NCBI GenBank assembly: GCA_022768285.1 | Contig: JALEMJ010000009.1 | Location: 163,749-227,748, forward strand | Source of the DNA: Aerococcus sp. | GTDB lineage: Bacteria; Bacillota; Bacilli; Lactobacillales; Aerococcaceae | Direction: 5' to 3' | DNA length: 64,000 nucleotides | Part shown: one piece after another, positions 29,546 through 39,242 of the stretch | Layout: each line of letters opens with the position of its first letter | Numbering within the stretch: position 1 is the first letter of the stretch | Made by a program: the position numbers and the translations under genes | Notes under the pieces: model-generated | Database searches by the model: none | The model's input: the letters and a program-made list of their open reading frames with translations, nothing else | Told to the model about the DNA's origin: nothing

Positions 29546-30244
29546 GTGTTGGCAGAAAAACATGTGAAATATTGTCCCAATTGTGGTGCTGAATTTATTC
29601 CTCCACAAAAATATTGTATGGAATGTGGACAGCGCTTACCACAAGCGGACACGTATTCAGAATCAACAATAAAGCATCAGCAAGCGGAAGAATTGCGCGG
29701 CCAATCGAATCAACGTTCAAATACACGCCACCATTCTGAACATCCAGAAAAAGTACAGTATCATACAAAGACTAAAAGGACACAGCGTCACTCAGAAGCG
29801 GGACGCCAATATCAGGAACGTTCAATCTATGAACAAGGGGATAAGATGTCAGAAGATCCGGCCGAGCTTGCACCTGCAGATAGTGAGGCAACGTTGTGGG
29901 GAGCGCGGATTGCAAGTCTAGTCGCGACAATCGCACTAGTCATTGGTATCTTTTTTAAATTCAATGTATTCCACGCGATTCTATACATTGCAGCGTATTT
30001 TATTGCGAAGTATTTAGTCAACCATTCGCTGCATTTATCTACTCGTGAGCAGCGGATTTATAATATGGTTTGTCGTATTCAGAAACTTGTCTTTACAGTG
30101 ATGCTTATCATTGTAGGGCTGCATATGGGCTTGCAATTCATATTGACAGGTATGCGAACGACCTTTTCGTATGCGGTAGCTAATATTTATTGGCCGACAG
30201 GTAGTACGATTGATATGCTGAAGCGATTAATCGAGATATTCTAA
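29546..30244 (+). CDS. Zinc-ribbon membrane protein of unknown function
   Basis: 232 residues. An N-terminal zinc ribbon has two CxxC knuckles: YCPNCGAEF and YCMECGQRL (residues ~9-28). A hydrophilic linker rich in His, Arg, Gln and Glu (about 33-108) follows, then three hydrophobic helices near 117-138, 142-155 and 172-195, so the ribbon is probably cytosolic. I do not recognise a specific family. The start is GTG 29546 or TTG 29549; GATAGGAGG fits the latter spacing slightly better. A TauE/SafE-type transporter gene follows after 20 nt, suggesting one operon. Confidence 0.6.
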   Translation: MLAEKHVKYCPNCGAEFIPPQKYCMECGQRLPQADTYSESTIKHQQAEELRGQSNQRSNTRHHSEHPEKVQYHTKTKRTQRHSEAGRQYQERSIYEQGDKMSEDPAELAPADSEATLWGARIASLVATIALVIGIFFKFNVFHAILYIAAYFIAKYLVNHSLHLSTREQRIYNMVCRIQKLVFTVMLIIVGLHMGLQFILTGMRTTFSYAVANIYWPTGSTIDMLKRLIEIF

Positions 30245-30264
30245 CAACGAGAGAGCGGTGACAT

Positions 30265-31158
30265 ATGTTCCAATGGGCCGTCATTTTGATGATGGGAATT
30301 GTTTTAATTGCACAAGTATGGCTCCAATTATCAGATTATAGGCAAGCCGAGAAAAGACATTTGTCCAGAAGCGACAAACGCACGGCAATAAAATCAGGTG
30401 CTTCTGGATTTGTTGCGTTATTTGGCGATGCGATTGGCATCGGTAGCTTTAATTCCCTTTCTGCAATTCTCCGAGCAACTAAATTAGTAACTGATCGCGA
30501 ACTACCCGGTACTATGATGGTAGGGACATCTGCAATTGCTGCTATTGGGGCTATTGTCTATATACATAATGTAGAGGTAGCTCCACTCACAGTGATCTGT
30601 TTAGTTGTCCCCTCAGCGATCGGTGCATATATTGGCGCAAAATTTCTGACAAAAATTTCAGAGGCTGCTGTACAGCTTTTGATGGCCATATCACTGAGTG
30701 CCGTAGCGATTTTGATTGTTATCGGACAGCTGGGTTTCATACCGATCGGCGGTACAGCGATATGTTTAGAAGGTGGCGCGTTGCTGTTTGCGATGGTAAT
30801 CATCTTCTTCTTAGGCATTGCAATGAATTTTAGTGTCGGTTTATTTGCGCCTTGTATGGTACTGCTCTATAGCTTAGGCATGGCACCGACCGCAGCTTTT
30901 CCTATTATGTATACAGCGTGTGCGTTTATTCAGCCGGTGTCGAGTGTACCAATTATTAAGACAGGGAGTTACAATCGATTGGTTGCTTTAGGTATATTTA
31001 TTGGTGGCATACCCGGAGTCATCTTAGGTTCAAAATTTGTGACGACGATTCCCACATACTGGTTAAAATGGCTGATTGCGGGAATTGTGCTCTATACTGC
31101 GTATAATTTGTTTATTTCTTATCGTCGCAACAAAGGTAAGGAGGTGGCACGTGTCTAA
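30265..31158 (+). CDS. TSUP (TauE/SafE) family anion permease
   Basis: 297-residue polytopic membrane protein with about eight hydrophobic spans. The duplicated TSUP pattern is seen around GFVALFGDAIGIGSFNSLS and IAMNFSVGLFAPCMVLLYSLGM, with PSAIGAYIGAKF and IPGVILGSKF closing each half. The family exports sulfite, sulfoacetate or related organosulfur anions; the substrate here is unknown. GAGAGCGGTG precedes ATG. It is the second gene of a likely two-gene unit with the zinc-ribbon protein. Its last codons form part of the terminator stem. Confidence 0.82.
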   Translation: MFQWAVILMMGIVLIAQVWLQLSDYRQAEKRHLSRSDKRTAIKSGASGFVALFGDAIGIGSFNSLSAILRATKLVTDRELPGTMMVGTSAIAAIGAIVYIHNVEVAPLTVICLVVPSAIGAYIGAKFLTKISEAAVQLLMAISLSAVAILIVIGQLGFIPIGGTAICLEGGALLFAMVIIFFLGIAMNFSVGLFAPCMVLLYSLGMAPTAAFPIMYTACAFIQPVSSVPIIKTGSYNRLVALGIFIGGIPGVILGSKFVTTIPTYWLKWLIAGIVLYTAYNLFISYRRNKGKEVARV

Positions 31159-31177
31159 TCGTCACGTGCTTTCTTTT
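31147..31177 (+). terminator. Terminator overlapping the TSUP stop codon
   Basis: Perfect 7-bp stem GCACGTG / CACGTGC with a 9-nt loop that contains the TAA stop, followed by TTTCTTTT. Confidence 0.7.
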
Positions 31178-31247
31178 GGACAGATAATAGGAGATGTGGA
31201 GCGATGAATTGCGAGTGACATATGTTGCCTTTTATCTCATAGGATAA

Positions 31248-31276
31248 TTGACGCTTGAAAATCACTTGGCTATAAT
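31248..31276 (+). promoter_or_regulatory. Strong sigma-A promoter of alaS
   Basis: TTGACG (31248-31253), 17 nt, TATAAT (31271-31276). The 60-nt leader is too short for a T-box, and no T-box core sequence is seen. Confidence 0.82.
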
Positions 31277-31339
31277 TTGTGTATTAGTCGAAAGACAGAA
31301 GAAGTAATAAGTATTTATTAAAAATGATGGAGGAACAGT

Positions 31340-33994
31340 ATGCAGGCACTATCGAGTAATCGTATTCGAACATTATGGTTAAAATTTTGGGAAAGCAAAG
31401 ATCATGATATTTTTAAGAGTGCCTCACTCGTTCCTAAAAATGACCCAACTTTACTGTGGATAAATTCAGGTGTTGCGGCGATTAAACCATATTTGGATGG
31501 CTCCAAGGTCCCAGATAATCCGCGCATTGCGAACGCACAGAAATGTATTCGTACCAATGATATTGAGAATGTCGGACATACAGCACGCCACCAAACATTA
31601 TTTGAAATGCTAGGCAATTGGTCGATTGGCGATTACTTCAAAGAGGAGATGTTGCCATGGGCATGGGAATTCTTGACGGGTGATGAATGGCTCGCTATTG
31701 ATGGTGAACGTTTGTATATGACGTACTATCCAGATGATGAAGAAACTCACCAACTTTGGGTTAAGGTCACTGGCTTATCCGAGGATCATTTTATTCCACT
31801 AGAGGATAATGTCTGGGATTTAGGCGCTGGCCCAAGTGGACCGGACACGGAAATATTCTTTGATCGCGGTGAAAAATTCCAAGATCTGCCCGATGATGAT
31901 CCGGAGATGTTCCCGGGTGGCGAAAATTCTCGCTACTTAGAAATTTGGAATATCGTCTTTTCGCAATGGAATCACATGCCCGATGATACATATGTTGATC
32001 TCAAGCATAAGAATATCGATACAGGGATGGGATTAGAACGTATCGCTAGTGTGATGCAGGAAACTGAAACAAACTTTGAGACAGATCTTTTCATGCCGAT
32101 TATCAAAAAGATTGAGCAATTATCTGATCATGTGGCGTATGGTGATAGCGATAAAACAGATGTATCGTTCAAAGTTATTGCTGATCACACCCGTGCCGTT
32201 ATTTTCGCGATTGGAGACCACGCATTACCTTCAAATGAAGGTGCTGGATACGTCCTGCGTCGTTTGATTCGTCGTGCGATTATTCATGGGACCAAGCTCG
32301 GTATCAAAAACACATTTTTAGGTGAATTATTGCCGATCGTATCTGATATTATGGGCGATTTTTATCCGGAAATTCGTGAAAATCAAGCCTTAATTTTAGA
32401 AGTATTGAAAGACGAAGAAGAACGATTCCACAGCACGATTGCAGATGGTGAAAAGATTTTGCGTACGAAGATCAATGATTTGAAGGCATCTGGTGCAAAA
32501 GTATTAGATGGTGCTTCGGCCTTTCAATTATTCGATACTTATGGATTCCCATTAGAGTTGACAGAAGAATTATTGTCAGATGAAGGGTTCACTATTGATC
32601 GCGACGGCTTCAATAGCTCAATGGAACAACAAAAATCTCGGGCACGTGAAGCTCGCGAAAAAATCGGTGGTCTCTCTGTCCAATCTACCGTTCTAGGCGA
32701 TATTCACGTGCCAAGTGTCTTCACGGGTTATACTGAGTACACAGCGGATGCAGAAATTGTTGCCTTACTTCACGATGACGCGCTTGTTGACCACGTTCCT
32801 GCTGGCGAGAAAGCTTACTTTATTGCTGATCGTACGCCATTCTACGGTGAACGCGGTGGTCAGGTAGGTGACACAGGTGATGTTTACACAATGGATGGCG
32901 AATTAATTGGTCATGTTTACGATGTTCAGCATGCACCAAACGATCAAAATTTGCATTACATTGAGACAGTTCGCCCATTAGCATTGCACGATTCGGTTAA
33001 ATTAGTTATTGATCGTGTACGACGTCAATTCATCCGCAAGAACCATACAGCTACACACTTACTGCACCAGGCATTAAAAGATGTGCTAGGTGATGATGTC
33101 AATCAAGCGGGATCACTTTTGGATGAAAACTATTTGCGCTTTGATTTTACGTATTTCGGTCAGATTTCTCCTGAAGAAATTGCCCAGATTGAAGCCATCG
33201 TCAATGAGAAGATATACGCAGAGATACCTGTGACAACCGAACTTACGACAATGGAATCTGCTAAAGAAAAAGGCGCCATGGCATTGTTCAGTGATAAATA
33301 TGAGAAGCTTGGTGATAAATTACGCATGGTGAGTGTCGGTGGTTGGTCAATTGAGCTGTGTGGGGGGACACACGTTCAAAACACTGCAGAGATTGGTCAG
33401 TTCGTTATTACGCAAACTACTAGTGTTGGTTCAGGGATCAGACGTATTGAGGCACTGACATCTAAAGGTGCTTATGACTATATGAAAGCTCATGATCAGT
33501 TGCTTCATCAAGTGGCAGCAACTGTTAAGTCGGCAACTGTTGATGGCATTCTCAGTCGTGTGAACGCACAGAATGAAGAAATTCATCAATTACGCACAGA
33601 ACTAGACGCGTTACATCAAAAAATGAATCAGGCATCGGCAAACGAATTATTTGACCATGTCAAAAAATCAGGTGATTGGTCATACATTGCTGAGAATTTG
33701 GATAATCGGTCAATGGATGATTTGCGTAAAGTATCCGATGAATGGAAACAACAATTGCCATCCGATGTATTGGTATTAGCAACTGGAAATAGCGATAAAG
33801 CTAATCTGTTGGTTGCGTTATCTGATAAAGCAACTGCAGCGGGATTAAAGGCTGGTGAAATCATCAAACCGCTCGCTAAAGAAATTAATGGTGGCGGCGG
33901 TGGTCGTCCAAACTTAGCACAAGCTGGTGGTAAGAATCCGGCTGGTATTACCAAGGCACTCGAAATGGTTTCGATTGTATTACAGGACAATTAA
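31340..33994 (+). CDS. alaS: Alanine-tRNA ligase
   Basis: Charges tRNA-Ala; class II synthetase of 884 residues with all domains. The catalytic N-terminus contains RTLWLKFWESKDH, ARHQTLFEMLGNWSIGDYFK and GAGPSGPDTEIFFD. The editing domain carries the zinc motif NHTATHLLHQAL and ELCGGTHV. The C-terminal oligomerisation domain ends with GGGGGRPNLAQAGGKNPA. GGAGG precedes ATG. It heads the alaS-ireB-ruvX-DUF1292 group conserved in Firmicutes. Confidence 0.97.
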   Translation: MQALSSNRIRTLWLKFWESKDHDIFKSASLVPKNDPTLLWINSGVAAIKPYLDGSKVPDNPRIANAQKCIRTNDIENVGHTARHQTLFEMLGNWSIGDYFKEEMLPWAWEFLTGDEWLAIDGERLYMTYYPDDEETHQLWVKVTGLSEDHFIPLEDNVWDLGAGPSGPDTEIFFDRGEKFQDLPDDDPEMFPGGENSRYLEIWNIVFSQWNHMPDDTYVDLKHKNIDTGMGLERIASVMQETETNFETDLFMPIIKKIEQLSDHVAYGDSDKTDVSFKVIADHTRAVIFAIGDHALPSNEGAGYVLRRLIRRAIIHGTKLGIKNTFLGELLPIVSDIMGDFYPEIRENQALILEVLKDEEERFHSTIADGEKILRTKINDLKASGAKVLDGASAFQLFDTYGFPLELTEELLSDEGFTIDRDGFNSSMEQQKSRAREAREKIGGLSVQSTVLGDIHVPSVFTGYTEYTADAEIVALLHDDALVDHVPAGEKAYFIADRTPFYGERGGQVGDTGDVYTMDGELIGHVYDVQHAPNDQNLHYIETVRPLALHDSVKLVIDRVRRQFIRKNHTATHLLHQALKDVLGDDVNQAGSLLDENYLRFDFTYFGQISPEEIAQIEAIVNEKIYAEIPVTTELTTMESAKEKGAMALFSDKYEKLGDKLRMVSVGGWSIELCGGTHVQNTAEIGQFVITQTTSVGSGIRRIEALTSKGAYDYMKAHDQLLHQVAATVKSATVDGILSRVNAQNEEIHQLRTELDALHQKMNQASANELFDHVKKSGDWSYIAENLDNRSMDDLRKVSDEWKQQLPSDVLVLATGNSDKANLLVALSDKATAAGLKAGEIIKPLAKEINGGGGGRPNLAQAGGKNPAGITKALEMVSIVLQDN

Positions 33995-34019
33995 TTTTTC
34001 ATAAAAAGAAGTCGTTTTG

Positions 34020-34048
34020 TTGTTATTAAGAAGCGCATTGTATACAAT
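34020..34048 (+). promoter_or_regulatory. Promoter of ireB
   Basis: TTGTTA (34020-34025), 17 nt, TACAAT (34043-34048), in the alaS-ireB gap. Confidence 0.6.
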
Positions 34049-34084
34049 ATGATCAGTTTTATGCCATTTTCTGGAGGTGACACA

Positions 34085-34354
34085 ATGGGTACTAAAGATG
34101 AAACAGTTTTATTCCATTTTGATGATAACAAAGGAAAAGATATCAAAGAAACCTTGAATGTTGTCTACAATGCATTAGTAGAAAAAGGTTACAATCCTGT
34201 TAACCAGATCGTAGGCTATTTGCTATCCGGTGACCCAGCGTACATTCCGCGTCATAATCATGCACGAAATTTAATTCGGTATCATGAGCGCGATGAAATC
34301 TTAGAAGAACTCATCGAATCCTATATGAAACATACTGAGAATGATAATCAATGA
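34085..34354 (+). CDS. ireB: IreB family regulatory phosphoprotein (UPF0297)
   Basis: 89-residue cytosolic protein. In Enterococcus IreB is phosphorylated by the PASTA kinase IreK and negatively controls cephalosporin resistance. The family pattern is complete: [48 protein letters not shown] and the terminal helix. The phospho-acceptor threonines would be in the N-terminal few residues (MGTKDETV). TGGAGGTGAC fits ATG 34085; a longer frame from 34049 lacks an SD. It overlaps ruvX by ATGA. Confidence 0.93.
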   Translation: MGTKDETVLFHFDDNKGKDIKETLNVVYNALVEKGYNPVNQIVGYLLSGDPAYIPRHNHARNLIRYHERDEILEELIESYMKHTENDNQ

Positions 34355-34773
34355 GGATTATGGGATTGGATGTTGGCTCGCGCACAGTAGGTGTAGCTGT
34401 GAGTGATCCATTAGGATGGACTGCTCAGGGAGTAGAAATTATTCCTATTGATGAAGAACAGCAAGATTTTGGCCTTGATCGCTTAAGGGTATTAATTGAG
34501 GAATATCATGTTGATCGCGTCATTATTGGTTTACCTAAGAACATGAATAATACGGAAGGTGCACGTGCAGAGGCATCGCGCAATTATGGACAGATGGTAA
34601 TAGATCAGTGCCACTTGCCCGTAGAATTTCAAGATGAACGTTTAACGACTGTTCAGGCAGAGCGCATGCTCGTTGAGACAGCTGATATCAGCCGTCAAAA
34701 ACGTAAAAAGGTAATTGATAAATTAGCTGCTGTCTTGATTCTGCAAAATTATTTGGATCGTTTGAATATGTAG
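34351..34773 (+). CDS. ruvX: Holliday junction resolvase-like protein RuvX (YqgF)
   Basis: 140-residue RNase H-fold nuclease implicated in rRNA maturation and recombination. The N-terminal acidic motif is [19 protein letters not shown]. The central [17 protein letters not shown] and the catalytic-type [15 protein letters not shown] are typical. The C-terminal [13 protein letters not shown] matches the family. Its start overlaps the ireB stop by 4 nt, so translation is coupled. Confidence 0.94.
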   Translation: MRIMGLDVGSRTVGVAVSDPLGWTAQGVEIIPIDEEQQDFGLDRLRVLIEEYHVDRVIIGLPKNMNNTEGARAEASRNYGQMVIDQCHLPVEFQDERLTTVQAERMLVETADISRQKRKKVIDKLAAVLILQNYLDRLNM

Positions 34774-34806
34774 TGTCTTAGTACGATTGTGTATAGTGAG
34801 GTTTAT

Positions 34807-35088
34807 ATGTCTGAAGATGATTTAATTACATTAGTAGATGAAGAAGGTAATGAGAAGGATTATCGCATTCTATTCACCTTCCATTCGGATGATTATCAAC
34901 GTTCCTATGTATTGATTGTTCCTAATGAAACAGCGGATGATGAAGAGGTGAGTGTAGAAGCCTATGCCTATACTTCCGAAGATGATTCCGAAGAGATTGG
35001 AACGCTCGAGGAAATCGAAAGTGATGAAGAATGGGATATGGTCGAGGAAGTGCTTAATACTTTCTTGTCTGATCCGGATATGCAATAG
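34807..35088 (+). CDS. DUF1292 family protein (UPF0473, YrzB)
   Basis: Small very acidic protein of 93 residues, conserved after ruvX in Firmicutes; function unknown. DLITLVDEEGNEKDYRILFTF and RSYVLIVP are family hallmarks. About a third of residues are Asp or Glu, mainly in the C-terminal half. ATG 34807 is preferred over a GTG at 34789 because GAGG lies 5 nt before it and the family begins here. Confidence 0.88.
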   Translation: MSEDDLITLVDEEGNEKDYRILFTFHSDDYQRSYVLIVPNETADDEEVSVEAYAYTSEDDSEEIGTLEEIESDEEWDMVEEVLNTFLSDPDMQ

Positions 35089-35116
35089 AATAAAAAGGAC
35101 AACACCCATTATTAAC

Positions 35117-35163
35117 GAGAAAGGGAATTAAAGTATGGATTGCTTTAGCTTCCCTTTCTCTTT
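35117..35163 (+). terminator. Terminator after the DUF1292 gene
   Basis: 11-bp perfect stem GAGAAAGGGAA / TTCCCTTTCTC with inner AAAG / CTTT pairing, followed by TTT. Confidence 0.75.
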
Positions 35164-35190
35164 CGTATCACGGAGGAGGGATACTACAGA

Positions 35191-36672
35191 ATGCCTAAAG
35201 AGCCAAATCATTCACCGAAAAAAAGACGGCGTCCGTTGACTGAAGAAGAAAAACGTCGACGCGCTGCAGTACACAAGCGTCGCCTAGCAGATCAGGAAAA
35301 GCAACATCCAACAGCTAAGCATAGTCATCGTGCGGATAATCATCGTTCTCAAACGCATCCTGATGATAGGGCAGAACATGCCAAACGAGATAAAGGTAAG
35401 CGCAAACCTATAGTCATGTCACCATCTGATGCAGATGCTACGCCTAAACAGCATGCAAAAAAGGTCAAACGACATGAAGAACTTCAAGAGCGGTCTCAGC
35501 CAGCATCAGCGCACAATGAGTTTGAATATCAGCCACAGTATGAAGAGTCACAACAGCCGAGCCATGATAATAATAAACCACAGAAGAAAAAGCGTTCTTG
35601 GGTGAAATGGTTATTACTTTCAATATTTGTTGTTCTCTTAGTACTCGGTGGCTTATTTACCTTTGTGATTGCGACCGGTGGTTTCGGCGAACAAAAAGAA
35701 GTTGAAGTAATGATTCCAGAGGGCGCGACACAGACAGACGTCGCACAAATATTGGAAGATGAAGATGTCGTATTTAATGGCACATTATTTAAAGCCTATC
35801 TACGCGTGACTGGCGGTGGTGATAATATTCGTAGTGGTCGTTATCAATTCCGAACCTCTAGTGGCTTCCCTGATGTTAAACAACAACTGAGTGAGGGTTA
35901 CAGTGGTGATGAGGTTGTCGGCAAGGTCACTGTCCCAGAAGGTTCTAATGTCGAGGATATTGCGGGGATTTTAGCAGAACAATTCAATGTATCTAAGGAA
36001 CAGATGCTTGAATTAATAAATGATGACGCCCTCATTGCCCATTTATCGGAAGCTTATCCTAAATTAATGGAGGGCGTTGCTGGTGATGACGATGTTCGCT
36101 ACAAGTTGGAAGGCTACCTCTTCCCATCAACCTACTCATTAACGGAAAAAGATACGCCAGAATCCACCATTGAAATGATGGTAGCAGCAATGGAACAAAT
36201 TCGCCAAAAATATGAAGGCTATATCGCACAGTCCGATCTTTCATTGCACCAGATTCTAACTCTGGCGTCGCTGATTGAAGCTGAAGCAGGTAAAGGTGAA
36301 GATCGTCGATTAATCTCTGGCGTATTTATGAATCGCTTAGCTGAAGATATGCCGATTCAATCAGATATTACTGTGAACTATGCAAATCGCACGCATGCAA
36401 CGTATGTCACGATTGATGATACTCAAACAGATTCACCATATAATCTGTACCAAAATACTGGATTAGGGCCTGGACCGTTCGACTCACCGAGTGAGGAAAG
36501 TATCGAGGCGGCACTCAAGCCAGAGAAGAGTGATTATCTGTATTTCGTCGCAGATTTGGAGACTGGACAAGTTTACTACTCAAAAACGTATGATGAACAT
36601 ATGTCAAAAGTAGATAAGTATGTCTCTGAAGAAGATGCTACACTTAATCAGGAAGCTAAGCCAGCTGAATAG
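35191..36672 (+). CDS. mltG: Endolytic peptidoglycan transglycosylase MltG
   Basis: Cuts nascent glycan strands at the membrane. 493 residues. The long cytoplasmic N-terminus (~1-140) is strongly basic and low in complexity (KKRRRPLTEEEKRRRAAVHKRR and similar). One transmembrane helix (~148-168) follows. The LysM-like subdomain begins near EVMIPEGATQTDVAQIL. The YceG domain has the catalytic Glu in LASLIEAEAGKGEDR, and NTGLGPGPFDSPS is typical. GGAGGAGGG precedes ATG. In streptococci MltG works with PBP1a and PBP2b; a PBP1A gene is at 53233-55779. Confidence 0.95.
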   Translation: MPKEPNHSPKKRRRPLTEEEKRRRAAVHKRRLADQEKQHPTAKHSHRADNHRSQTHPDDRAEHAKRDKGKRKPIVMSPSDADATPKQHAKKVKRHEELQERSQPASAHNEFEYQPQYEESQQPSHDNNKPQKKKRSWVKWLLLSIFVVLLVLGGLFTFVIATGGFGEQKEVEVMIPEGATQTDVAQILEDEDVVFNGTLFKAYLRVTGGGDNIRSGRYQFRTSSGFPDVKQQLSEGYSGDEVVGKVTVPEGSNVEDIAGILAEQFNVSKEQMLELINDDALIAHLSEAYPKLMEGVAGDDDVRYKLEGYLFPSTYSLTEKDTPESTIEMMVAAMEQIRQKYEGYIAQSDLSLHQILTLASLIEAEAGKGEDRRLISGVFMNRLAEDMPIQSDITVNYANRTHATYVTIDDTQTDSPYNLYQNTGLGPGPFDSPSEESIEAALKPEKSDYLYFVADLETGQVYYSKTYDEHMSKVDKYVSEEDATLNQEAKPAE

Positions 36673-36760
36673 CAACTGAGGGGCGTATCTTGAATTATTG
36701 CGATAACCGTGATAGTGTAAATCCATTCATTTAAAAATTAAGTATCAAAGGGGAATAATA

Positions 36761-37240
36761 ATGACAGAGGAACGTTATCCTATGACCGTTGAAGGTAAAG
36801 CGCGGTTGGAAGAAGAATTAGAAGATTTGAAAGTTAACAAACGTAAGGAAGTTGTTAACCGTATTAAAATTGCTAGAAGTTATGGTGATTTGTCAGAGAA
36901 CTCTGAGTACGAAGCTGCGAAAGATGAACAGTCCTTTATCGAAGGACGGATTTCAACTTTGGAACGCCAGATTCGTTATGCAGAGATTGTTGATCCTGAG
37001 ACTATCGAGAAGGACACCGTAAGTTTAGGTAAGCGCGTGCGCTTTGCTGAAGTCCCTGATGGCGAAGAAGAAGAATACGAAATTGTTGGTAAAGCTGAGG
37101 CTGACCCAATGAACGGGCGCATTTCTAACGAGTCACCAATCGCTAAGGCGCTTATTGGTCGGAAGATTGGTGAAGATGTTGAAATTGAAACACCAGGTGG
37201 AACATTTACAGTTCATATTTTTGCTGTTGAAACTGCCTAA
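36761..37240 (+). CDS. greA: Transcription elongation factor GreA
   Basis: Rescues backtracked RNA polymerase by stimulating transcript cleavage. 159 residues. The N-terminal coiled coil carries the tip acidic pair in [27 protein letters not shown]. The C-terminal FKBP-like domain has [39 protein letters not shown] precedes ATG. It stands alone between mltG and a bidirectional terminator. Confidence 0.97.
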   Translation: MTEERYPMTVEGKARLEEELEDLKVNKRKEVVNRIKIARSYGDLSENSEYEAAKDEQSFIEGRISTLERQIRYAEIVDPETIEKDTVSLGKRVRFAEVPDGEEEEYEIVGKAEADPMNGRISNESPIAKALIGRKIGEDVEIETPGGTFTVHIFAVETA

Positions 37241-37264
37241 TGAGTCAACGCACTAGCTAACAAT

Positions 37265-37310
37265 AAAGCCTCCCCACTGAGAAGAATGATTCTCAATGGG
37301 GAGGCTTTTT
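37265..37310. terminator. Bidirectional terminator between greA and rnjA
   Basis: AAAGCCTCCCCA / TGGGGAGGCTTT plus an inner GAGAA / TTCTC helix, followed by a T-run on the plus strand and TTTATT on the minus strand. Confidence 0.88.
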
Positions 37311-37328
37311 ACATCTCGTAATAAAAGG

Positions 37329-39002
37329 TTATAGAGACATAACTACAGGCAAAATCATTGGGTGACGTTTGATACGTTTGTGTAAGAACGGACCTAAAGC
37401 ATTCTGCATACAGTCGCGCAAAATCTTATCTGATACAGGTTTTCCTGAATTGAGCTGCCCAATAACAGCTGTTTGAATAACTTTCTGGGCATTTCTAATC
37501 AAATCTTCAGACTCACGCATATAGATGAAGCCGCGAGAAATGATATCCGGACCGGTAACTAACTCATGATTGTTAAAGTCGACAGAGACCACGACAATCA
37601 CAATACCATCTTCAGATAAATGTCTACGATCCTTTAGAACAATATTTCCGATATCACCGATCCCTTTACCATCGACATAGACATCACTAGCTGGGATATG
37701 TCCAGCGCGACGACATGAATCCTCTGTTACGGCTAAAACATCGCCATTACCACAAATAAAGGTATTCTCACGCGGGACGCCAACCATTGCAGCCGTTTCT
37801 GCTTGAATACTCAACATCCGGTACTCACCGTGCACTGGCATAAAATATTTCGGTTTTAATAAGCGCAACATCAATTTTTGTTCTTCTTGGGCACCGTGCC
37901 CGGAAGTATGTACATCGTTAATCTTGCCGTGAATAACCTCTGCACCCGCCTCGAGTAACTGATTAATTAAATTGTTAACCGCACGGTAGTTACCAGGAAT
38001 AGGGGAACTGGAAAAGACGATTGTATCCGTTGGGTGGATAGATACATATCGATGGGTACCGTTAGCAATTCGGCTCAGCGCAGCGAGTGGTTCACCTTGA
38101 GAGCCTGTACACATAATCATAAGCTCATCATCAGAGTATTGATTGATTTCGCTCTTATCAATAAAGGTATCTTCTGGAAAATCAAAATATCCGATTTCAC
38201 TCGCATTTTTAAAAGCATTTTCCATCGAGCGACCGAACACAACGACTTTTCGACCATTGCGACGAGCGATATCAACAGCTTCGCGCAAGCGAGAAATATT
38301 GGAAGCAAAGGAAGCAAAGATCACACGATCTTTAATATTAGAAATAATATCGTCAAGCGCTTCACCGACTACATGTTCAGATTTAGTAAATCCTGGCACT
38401 TCCGAATTCGTTGAATCTCCGAGAAGAAGCGTAATGCCTTCTTCTCCGAGTCTAGCCATTTTGTGAAGATCAGCGGTTTTTCCAACTGGGGTAAAATCAA
38501 ATTTATAATCTCCAGTAAAGGCGATTCGTGCACTCGGCGTTTTAACGACAATACCGACAGGATCGGGAATACTGTGGGTCACACGGAAAAAACTAACTTC
38601 CGTTTTATCGAATGAAATGACAGAGTCCTCGTCAACTTCATGGAGTTCTGTCTGACGCAACAAACCATGTTCTTCTAATTTTCCACGAATAAGAGCTAGG
38701 GAGAGCTTGCCAGCATAAATAGGTAAGTTGACTTGCTTCAATAAGAAGGGGATTCCCCCAATGTGGTCTTCGTGCCCGTGGGTAATAAAGACACCTTTAA
38801 TTCGGTCTTTATTTTCAATCAGGTAGTGGTAATCCGAAATGACATAATCGATGCCTAGGAGTTCATCTTCTGGAAACTTAACGCCTGCATCCATGATAAT
38901 GATTTCATCTTGGAATTGGACAGCATACATGTTTTTCCCAATTTCACCCAGGCCACCGATTGCGAACACTGCGGTTTCGTTATTTTTTACATCCCATGTC
39001 AT
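37329..39002 (-). CDS. rnjA: Ribonuclease J1
   Basis: Metallo-beta-lactamase/beta-CASP nuclease with endo- and 5'-3' exonuclease activity, central to mRNA decay in Firmicutes. 557 residues. FAIGGLGEIGKNMYAVQF is the N-terminal signature. The metal site is ITHGHEDHIGGIPFLL, LGDSTNSEVPGFT follows, and the beta-CASP region includes MCTGSQGEPLAALSRIA and MPVHGEYRML. The sequence is closer to J1 than J2. Its start overlaps the rpoY stop by one base (TAATG). Confidence 0.95.
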   Translation of the reverse strand: MTWDVKNNETAVFAIGGLGEIGKNMYAVQFQDEIIIMDAGVKFPEDELLGIDYVISDYHYLIENKDRIKGVFITHGHEDHIGGIPFLLKQVNLPIYAGKLSLALIRGKLEEHGLLRQTELHEVDEDSVISFDKTEVSFFRVTHSIPDPVGIVVKTPSARIAFTGDYKFDFTPVGKTADLHKMARLGEEGITLLLGDSTNSEVPGFTKSEHVVGEALDDIISNIKDRVIFASFASNISRLREAVDIARRNGRKVVVFGRSMENAFKNASEIGYFDFPEDTFIDKSEINQYSDDELMIMCTGSQGEPLAALSRIANGTHRYVSIHPTDTIVFSSSPIPGNYRAVNNLINQLLEAGAEVIHGKINDVHTSGHGAQEEQKLMLRLLKPKYFMPVHGEYRMLSIQAETAAMVGVPRENTFICGNGDVLAVTEDSCRRAGHIPASDVYVDGKGIGDIGNIVLKDRRHLSEDGIVIVVVSVDFNNHELVTGPDIISRGFIYMRESEDLIRNAQKVIQTAVIGQLNSGKPVSDKILRDCMQNALGPFLHKRIKRHPMILPVVMSL

Positions 39003-39220
39003 TAATCATCATACTCCGTTAATTGAAATGCTTCGGATTGCTTTTCATAAGCAAGATGAGCATCATCGAGTGGAAAAATATTTTCGATCAATACATCACT
39101 GTGTGTACTGACTTTTTTTCTGACGTCACGAATATTGTCGCCTTCAATATACAATGCTTGGGTATTCTCGCGAATAGCGGGTTCATTTGCATTTTCTTGG
39201 TATAAAACTTTAAAAATCAT
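39002..39220 (-). CDS. rpoY: RNA polymerase epsilon subunit RpoY
   Basis: Small 72-residue RNA polymerase-associated subunit of Firmicutes (DUF1447/YkzG). MIFKVLYQE, RENTQALYIEGDN, VRKKV and the ending AFQLTEYDD are all family features. It is linked with rnjA by a one-base stop/start overlap, the usual arrangement, so the epsilon subunit and RNase J1 are coordinately translated. AAGGAGT lies before ATG. Confidence 0.94.
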   Translation of the reverse strand: MIFKVLYQENANEPAIRENTQALYIEGDNIRDVRKKVSTHSDVLIENIFPLDDAHLAYEKQSEAFQLTEYDD

Positions 39221-39242
39221 TGGTTACTCCTTTTATTTAAAT

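Noticed and set aside
31159..31339. T-box leader for alaS
   Set aside because: A strong promoter starts only about 60 nt before the gene, and no T-box core sequence or antiterminator is found.
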